The notes below the pieces were generated by a model that saw only the letters and a program-made list of their open reading frames with translations, had not been told where the DNA came from and did no database searches. 64,000 nucleotides of DNA from Janthinobacterium sp. BJB426. Lineage in GTDB: Bacteria > Pseudomonadota > Gammaproteobacteria > Burkholderiales > Burkholderiaceae_D. Made by a program: the position numbers and the translations under genes. Below, piece by piece: positions 53,900-61,200 of the stretch (position 1 is its first letter; each line of letters starts with the position of its first letter). The stretch spans positions 245,944 to 309,943 of the forward strand of contig NZ_PDZL01000006.1 of assembly GCF_002735705.1 (NCBI RefSeq), written 5' to 3'.

Positions 53900-56230
53900 T
53901 TAAACTTCCCATTGAAATTTCAAAGTCAATGATTTATTGGTCTTAGTCGGTTCGCGAGTCCTGTCATGCGAATAGCCAACCGACAGCGACCTTCCGTGGC
54001 GCCAGAGGTGACGGTATAGCAGTGAGCGGTGTACTTGCCTATCCGCCCAAGACTCCAAGCCCGAAACTCCGTCGTCGCTGCGCGCCGCTGCCGTGTTTTG
54101 AGCCAGAAGCCGCAGTGAGTCAGTGGATGTGAAATGCAGCATGCCGAGCCAGCGCCAACTGTTGTCGACGAATGCAGGCCGTCCGAGCGTTCCCTGGACC
54201 CAGGCACGGTTCCAGCGCGGCTCAAGTTCTACCGCCCATCCACGTGGCAGTGAAAAACGCAAGCCCATTTCGGCAGTAGCGTTGCCGCCACGGCCCACGC
54301 GGTCGGCGTCAACATCGAGCTGACGGCCAAGCGTCACCTCGGCATTGAGCTTGGATAGCCATGGCAACGGAGATGATCCGAATCCAAAGTGCACAGCCGG
54401 CGTGTTGTGAAGCTGTCCCTCTCGATGCGCACGCTGCTGGTCGAAGCCAAGATTTGCCCAGAAGTCAGTCTGGCGCGATGCGCGTAGCGAGATCCCTGGT
54501 TGTACCTTGCGTTCGATAATTTGGTTTCCCTGTTGGCCTAGCGTGGGATCTGGTAGCGTGCGAATCTCGTGCAGGCCAAGGTGTGCTTCCACCTCGTATA
54601 AATCGAGCGACACTGACTCCAGTTCAAGTCGATGCTGGCCGAGACGGCGATTGACGTTGATCTTGGTCGTGACGACACCGGTTTGTGGTACGAAGCCGTT
54701 ATCATTAATGAAGCCGGGGCTGCTTGCCTCAAGGAGGAAGTCGTTCCACCAAGTCTCATTGATATGGTTGAATTTGGCTGAAACGTAGGTGCCGCTGCGG
54801 GTTGGCGCGCGCACCGGGGCCTGAGATGCTTGTTCGACGAAACCAACGTTGGTTTTTGAATGCATTAGCAACCACGCAGCCTGCTGGCCATCGCCGCGCC
54901 ACTGTCCGTCGAAACCGGTCACATGGTTTGATCCAGCGAGACCATAGTCGCGCTGGGAGACAAAGGCACCCAGCAGTGCGCCATCGCCGTGCCAGCGCGC
55001 GCGCACCAGGCTGGCAAGAGTGCGTGACGTCTGGTCAAATTCGGAGGTTTCGTAGGCGCCACCGCGCTGGATGACTCCACCTTCCCGATCTCGTAGGCTC
55101 ATCGCGGTCGCATCAGCCTTGGCGGCACGCCAAGTCGCTCGCAGACCCCATTCCGGATCGACTACCGTGCGTGAATAGAATGCGGCCAAAGGCAGTCCGA
55201 GTACGTCGGAGCTTTCCAGAAAAAATCCTCGTTTCTCTGGAAGGCTGAGTGCGATGCGGCTGGCTCCGTTGGAAGTTGGCTCATCGATTTCCACCTGTGA
55301 GTAATCGGGATTCAGGGTGCCGTTGAAGACCCAGTCGGCGCGAGGCCTGGCATTAATCTCCAGTCCTAAGCTGGTCCGGTTGGCGTGGCGCTGGCCCTGC
55401 TTATCAGCGTCGCGCGTCGAGCGCATGGTCAACTCAGGTTTTATTTCCAGAAAACTGCGGTCGCGTACCGCTAGTACTGTGCCTTCCATGCCGCTGATCT
55501 CCTGCAACACGGCGATATGGCTTAAGGCATCGATAGTAAGCGGGGTACTGGTCAGCAGCAGGGCACCGGCGTGAGGCACGCTACGCTCGATCATGGCGCG
55601 CCACGTTTTGCCATCGGCGTATGGGAAGCGCAGATTCGACAATGGCCAGCGGACCTCCATGCTGTAGCCGTCGGCAAGACGCTGGACTGCTGCGTCGATA
55701 GGAAAATCGGGACCAAGGTCGGTCTCGTCCTCGTCGGCACGATAGATGCCGTCGCTCACCACGCCGGCGATATTTACGCGGACGAACTGGGCGGCGCGGC
55801 CATGGCCGGTCGGATCGAGCCAGATGCCGATAAAGTCTTGTTCGGTGCCTACTTTGTCACGCCGCGCCAGCGAACTTTGCTGCTTCCCTGGCGCATCATC
55901 CCAAGCGCGTATGCCGAATATCAAGGCGTCTTCATTGATCAGCAACTGCACGGTAGTGCGCAGCTGTGGTCGCACAGGCCGACCGCTCTCGGGCATAAAC
56001 TCATGAAAATTTTCGAACAGTGGCGCACTTTTCCATGCCTCATCGAGCAGAAGTCCATCAATGACCGGCGAGGTATTTTTAATTAGAAGCGCCTTCAGGT
56101 GGGCTGGTTCTTGACTTTCATCCCTGGATTTTTGTTGTGCTCCCGCTTCGACGAAAGCAGCTAAGCTCGAAAAAATAAATGCGCTGACCAGTTTCTTTTT
56201 ACTGCGGAACGTATTGAAAAAAGAATCCAC
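53900..56230 (-). CDS. exported DUF5916/CBM9-like protein with C-terminal barrel
   Basis: The 776-residue protein is started at a GTG (56230) that follows AAGGGTGATA. This gives MDSFFNTFRSKKKLVSAFIF and a normal signal peptide ending EAGA. An in-frame ATG further upstream would bury that signal. Residues about 45-240 resemble the carbohydrate-binding family 9 sandwich of DUF5916 proteins (PVIDGLLLDEAWKSAP at the start). The rest is rich in alternating strands (NPDYSQVEIDEP; SLPEKRGFFLESSDVL) and ends in an aromatic strand (KSLTLKFQWEV), as in outer-membrane barrels. Function is unknown. Composition is less GC-rich than the window to its left. It faces away from the NRPS. Confidence 0.75.
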   Translation of the reverse strand: MDSFFNTFRSKKKLVSAFIFSSLAAFVEAGAQQKSRDESQEPAHLKALLIKNTSPVIDGLLLDEAWKSAPLFENFHEFMPESGRPVRPQLRTTVQLLINEDALIFGIRAWDDAPGKQQSSLARRDKVGTEQDFIGIWLDPTGHGRAAQFVRVNIAGVVSDGIYRADEDETDLGPDFPIDAAVQRLADGYSMEVRWPLSNLRFPYADGKTWRAMIERSVPHAGALLLTSTPLTIDALSHIAVLQEISGMEGTVLAVRDRSFLEIKPELTMRSTRDADKQGQRHANRTSLGLEINARPRADWVFNGTLNPDYSQVEIDEPTSNGASRIALSLPEKRGFFLESSDVLGLPLAAFYSRTVVDPEWGLRATWRAAKADATAMSLRDREGGVIQRGGAYETSEFDQTSRTLASLVRARWHGDGALLGAFVSQRDYGLAGSNHVTGFDGQWRGDGQQAAWLLMHSKTNVGFVEQASQAPVRAPTRSGTYVSAKFNHINETWWNDFLLEASSPGFINDNGFVPQTGVVTTKINVNRRLGQHRLELESVSLDLYEVEAHLGLHEIRTLPDPTLGQQGNQIIERKVQPGISLRASRQTDFWANLGFDQQRAHREGQLHNTPAVHFGFGSSPLPWLSKLNAEVTLGRQLDVDADRVGRGGNATAEMGLRFSLPRGWAVELEPRWNRAWVQGTLGRPAFVDNSWRWLGMLHFTSTDSLRLLAQNTAAARSDDGVSGLESWADRQVHRSLLYRHLWRHGRSLSVGYSHDRTREPTKTNKSLTLKFQWEV

Positions 56231-58286
56231 TATCACCCTTAAGTCTGCATGTAGGCAGGCTGACGACGCCAGCATGAATATTGTCCGGGAGTGTAACCGA
56301 AGTTCGGATTTTTTGAAAATACATTGAGGGAAATGTATTTCCTGGGAATATTTATCGTTAATTAATAACAACGACCGTGATCAACTCTAATTGCCAGGGC
56401 CGCTTGTTTATATATGTTTAAAAAATATTCAGGATTTTCGTTTTCGAACTAATCCATGGAAAATTATTGCGAAGTTATGGCGAACAGAAGCGGATGTAAT
56501 GCAAGGTACCAATCGTTAGCAGAGCGAGCACTGCTAACGATTGGTACCACAGCCGTACGCCGATTGTGGAAGCTGGAAATCACAGGAATTTATTGGCGGG
56601 TGTACTTGATCCGTGGGGTCTGAATCAGCGACAAGTGGCATGCTGCCTCCTGCAGGATTCTGTCGTTATGTATCTTTAGATATGCAGCATCCATGGCAGC
56701 TTATTTTTCTGGAGGGCGAGCCATTTTCTTGGGCATCAGGTCTGTTAATGGGGAACGCAATGGCTATTCACGTAGCACCTCGGGTGCGCTGCCGTAGTCA
56801 GGTAATTCCGAACACGACAATGGGCTGTAGCAGATTTTCCTATGTTGAATAGGTCCGCTTGCAGTTGTGGAAGCCGACAATGTAACCGGTGATGTCGGCC
56901 TTTGCTTTGGCATGGCTGGCATATCGGTGTTGCCACACGCCAAGCCGCGCAAGTTAAGAAGAATGCAGATGATTAGACCGGTCAGTCGGTTAAGTGGTAT
57001 TTGACGCGACACAGGCTTTGCGCGGCCGTTGGCCTTGCTGAAGTCTCTTTTTCGACAATGGCAAGGCGACAAGTAATGAAGATTTTTTGCTCTCCATTGG
57101 CTCCCATGTCACTTTCCGCTTTAGCGTCCTAGTTTGCCGGCCATTTGGATTCAGATCAGCTGCGCCACGGCGCGCGGACATTCTCGTTCGACCCGTGCTG
57201 GCACGGGCTGTGCGGGGCTGCGAAGTAGGTGGTGCTCTGTTCTCGCTTGAATTCTCCGCGCTATTTGTTTTTTTGGGGGGGCGGCGGCATCAGGTTGTTG
57301 GCCGAACGGCAAAGACATTTGGCAATGGATCGAATGGAGGTCAGGTCGTGCGCCCATGGTAATTATGATGGGTGGTCAAATGTTTGTAGATTCTCTTCAT
57401 GGCAGCACTTTGCTGCAAAGGTATTGCACTTGCTTCCTGAGGGCGCCAAGTATGTAATTCATTATTTAAGCTGTTCTTAATAATTATTATTAAAAACGTG
57501 ATTATTGGATAGATTTTATGGCATTGTAAAATGCAAGGAAATGGACGGTGGTAGTAATTATTTATATGTACATGTTGAAAAATAGAAAATAATCTTTACA
57601 ATGCTGTTTTGTTTAAATACTATGTTGCAAACCTAAGGGGGCTACTCAGGAGTTTCTGTGGATTGAAAGTTGTGCATTGATAGGAATGGTGAAAATTTCG
57701 ATATTTTGTATTTTAATATTATGCACAGTTGGTCACCGAGACTGTCATTTTGAGTCGTACTGACTTAATTGATTGTCTGTATTTCCTTGTGGGAAACAAA
57801 GCGTAGAGCTTATTTTCAGCGGTTGGTGCTTGCTGAAAGGGATATTTGTTGGCAATTTCATGGTTGTTTTCATTCGATGAGCTAATGTTGCTGCTTGTTA
57901 ATAGTCCAAGCTGCAACTCTCTCTCTGCAATCGTTCGTGATGACAACTATCAGTTTCAAATCCCAAGCCCAACACCGGTTTAATTGGCCGTGTACGGATT
58001 ATCAGCAACGAGCGGTGGGTGTTCTCGTTAGCAATGTGTTTTGGTATCAGATTAACGTAGCAGTTCTCTCGCGGCGCGATCTGAAAGGGAAGTTGGCATG
58101 GCATCCACGCATGAAGTGGAAATTGTCATGCAAGTGAATGCTTGGCTTGGCGATGTTTTATTTTCGACTGTGCAAACAATCGAGCGACGATGGGAGCGAT
58201 TGCTCTATTTTTGCTGTTGGATATGTACGGGTTTTTGTTTGGTGTCCGCATTGCGGGCTGGTAAATAAATTGATAGTGAAGGCTTC
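56231..58286. other. AT-rich, gene-poor region upstream of the NRPS
   Basis: About 2 kb with no convincing gene on either strand: short frames exist, but none has a ribosome site and recognisable protein character. No MbtH-like, regulator or transport gene is visible. Composition drops strongly around 57480-57720, which may contain promoters. An 18-bp perfect stem lies at 56505-56548. The last 20 bases give GAAGG as the NRPS ribosome site. Confidence 0.6.
56505..56548. repeat. perfect 18-bp inverted repeat with 8-bp loop
   Basis: GGTACCAATCGTTAGCAG and CTGCTAACGATTGGTACC are exact complements around AGCGAGCA. There is no T-run, so it is not a classic terminator. It lies between the DUF5916 gene and the NRPS and could be a protein-binding site, a recombination site or a mobile-element end. 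Confidence 0.85.
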
Positions 58287-61200
58287 ATGAGTAGCTCGAT
58301 ACTTCCCCTTTTTTCCATGTCCTCCGCTCAGCAGGACATTATCTTTCATCAACTCCGTCAGCCTGAAGTTCCAATGTACAACATTGGGGGGTATGTCGAG
58401 TTCTGCCAAGCGTTGGATGTTCCTCTCTTGACGCAATGTGCTCAAGAGTGCATCAATGGCAGTGCGGGTCTGCATGTACGCCTTCATTTCAATGAGGATG
58501 GCGCATGGTTGCGTCAGACAGTTGATACAGTCGAACTGACGCTGTTCGATGTCTCGCTCTCCCCTGATTCTGAACAGCAAGCACGCGGTCTGCTTGACAC
58601 GCACTTCGCTCAAGTATTTAAACTGGATACAGGTCCGCTGTTGAGAGTCGGTTTGATTCGCTTGTCGCCTCAGCGATACTGGTATTTTACAGTGGCACAC
58701 CATCTCGTGATTGATGGCTGGGGATACACCAACTTACAACAGAAAATTTTTTCGCTTTATTCGGACCGCGCCTCTGGGATCGAAACGGGGCCAGGCTCGG
58801 CGCCACTTGAGGCGCCGATATTGACGCAGCCGCGCAATGGTGCCGAGGCATTTTGGCGCGCCGAACTGGCGGAACTTCCACCCTTGCTGTTCGTTCCTAA
58901 GTTGTCGGAGAGCGGCGGTAGCGATGTTGGACGAACCTCGCACCGTATTGAGCGTTCGCTTTCGGCTTCGTGGTTCAAAAAGGGTCAAGAATCCGGCTCT
59001 TTCGGCGGAGGGCTGCCGTTCTTCCTTGGTGTGCTCTTTGCCGCCGTAGGCGGGCTCTACGGTCATGACGAGATGACGGTTGGTGTGCCCATCCACAATA
59101 GACGCACGGCGGCAGAGCGAAAGCAGATATCGCTCGCGATGCAAGTTTATCCCGCGAAACTTTCCGGACAGCTCGATCAGACGTTTGATGATTTATGTGC
59201 CGACATTGCGCGCCGGTTGCGTGGCATATACCGACATACCAATGTACCTCTTTCCCGCTTGTTCGCCGAGCGGGACGTGTTGCATGGTGAACAACGCGTT
59301 GCAATTTTTGATGTTATTTTTAACTATCAGAAGCTTGATTTCGACTTTGCCGATTTGGGGCTACAAGCATCAACGCATTTTCTGCAGAATGGATTTGAGC
59401 AGACTCCCCTGACGTTTACCGTGTGCGACTACGGAGATGCATCAGCTCCCTTGTTGCAAATTGATTACCATGTTGGCTACTTTGACCAAGCTGAGGTGGA
59501 AGCTTTGGCCGATGTTTACTGCGGCCTGCTGCTGCAGGCCAGCGCTGCTTCCGGACGTGCACTGGAGCATTTCGACTTATTGACGTCCAGGCACCGTGAG
59601 CAGCTGCAACTGTGGCATCCCACTCCCTGCATTCCGCCAGCCGATAGAACGCTCTGGGCATGTTTTGCGCGAGAAGTGGCGCGGGCTCCCGGTGAGTTGG
59701 CAGTGCAAGCCGGCGAGGTAACGTTAAGCTATTCAGAGTTGGAAATCCAGGCTAGCTTGCTTGCGGCACGTCTACATGCGAGCGGCGTGGTGAGGGGCGA
59801 CCGTGTTGCGGTGCTACTGGAGCGAAGTGTGGCACTAGTGGTAACTTTTTTGGCGACGTTAAAGGTCGGCGCGGTGTATGTGCCCCTTGACACCGCCTAT
59901 CCATCAACCCGGCTGCAACTCCTGCTCGCGGATGCCAGTCCGCAACTGGTGATAACGACGAATAACTTGGTACATTTGGCCGGGCATGGTGCCAGAATAG
60001 TGTTGCTCGATCAGCCCGTTGCTAAGTTTGAGGAAGACGTATTGCCGCCGGCCGCGGGTTGCCTTTCCAGCGATCCTGCCTACATGATCTACACGTCGGG
60101 CTCGACGGGCATGCCTAAGGGTGTCGTAGTAACACATGAAAATGTTGTGAGCTATTTGCATGCTGTGCGCGAGCGCTACAACGTGCAGGCGCCGCTACGC
60201 GTGCTTCAGTTTGCTAGTGTGGGTTTCGATATTTTCATCGAGGAGCTTTGTTTGTCCCTTTTGTGTGGGGGCAGTCTGCATCTGCGTGACAGTGCTGCCG
60301 CGCCGGCGCCAGAGCAGTTGTGGGCAATGATCGAATCGCAGCAGATCTCTGCGCTTTCCTTGCCGACAGCATATTGGCATTTGCTTTGCGACGAGCTTTC
60401 CGATGACCAAGTCTCGATTGCGAGCAGCTTCTTGCGTCTGTGCGTGGTGGGTGGCGAAGCCATGCGAGCAGATGCCGCAAGAGGATGGTTGGCGCGCATG
60501 CCAAGTGAGTTAGCGCTGTTCAATAGCTATGGGCCTACAGAGGCGACAATCATTGCTTCAGCAGAACGCATCACTGATGATCCTGCCAGCATGCTGACTA
60601 TCGGCCTTCCTCTCCGCAATACTCGTTGCTATATCGTCGATCGGAAGGGCCGCCTACTGCCGCCAGGTTTCAAAGGTGAGTTGTGGATAGGCGGCGCTGG
60701 CGTTGCCTGTGGTTACTGGCAGCGTGCGGATTTGAACCAACAGAGTTTCCGCTCCGACCCCTTTAATGCAGAAGCCGGCGCCAGGATCTATCGCAGTGGC
60801 GACTTGGTGAGCTGGCGAGGCGATGGTCATATGGTTTTTCACGGACGCATCGATCAGCAAGTCAAAATTTTGGGGTTTCGTATCGAAACGGGCGAAATCG
60901 CAGCCTCGTTGCGGCAACTGGCGCATGTGCGGGATGCCCATGTGGCTGTCCAGGATGGCGCCTTAGGCAAGCAGTTGATTGCCTATGTTGTACTAGACGA
61001 ACTCGATTTCCCTCTGGCTCAACTGGCAGAACAATTGAAAGAATTGCTTCCCGAACAAATGGTACCCAGACTTTATATGGCGTTGCCAGAATTCCCACTC
61101 ACGCCAAATGGAAAGCTCGATCATAAGGCTTTCCGTAGCGCTGGTGCCGAGGCGATTCGGTCGAATGTATTTGAATCAGCACGCAATGAAAGCGAGCAGA

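Noticed and set aside
57087..57362. 91-codon plus-strand frame in the gene-poor region
   Set aside because: No ribosome site and no recognisable protein character; it could be a decayed gene, but nothing supports that.
57895..58137. 80-codon plus-strand frame before the NRPS, considered as an MbtH-like protein
   Set aside because: It lacks the MbtH pattern (NxExQxSxWP and the conserved Trp residues) and has no ribosome site.
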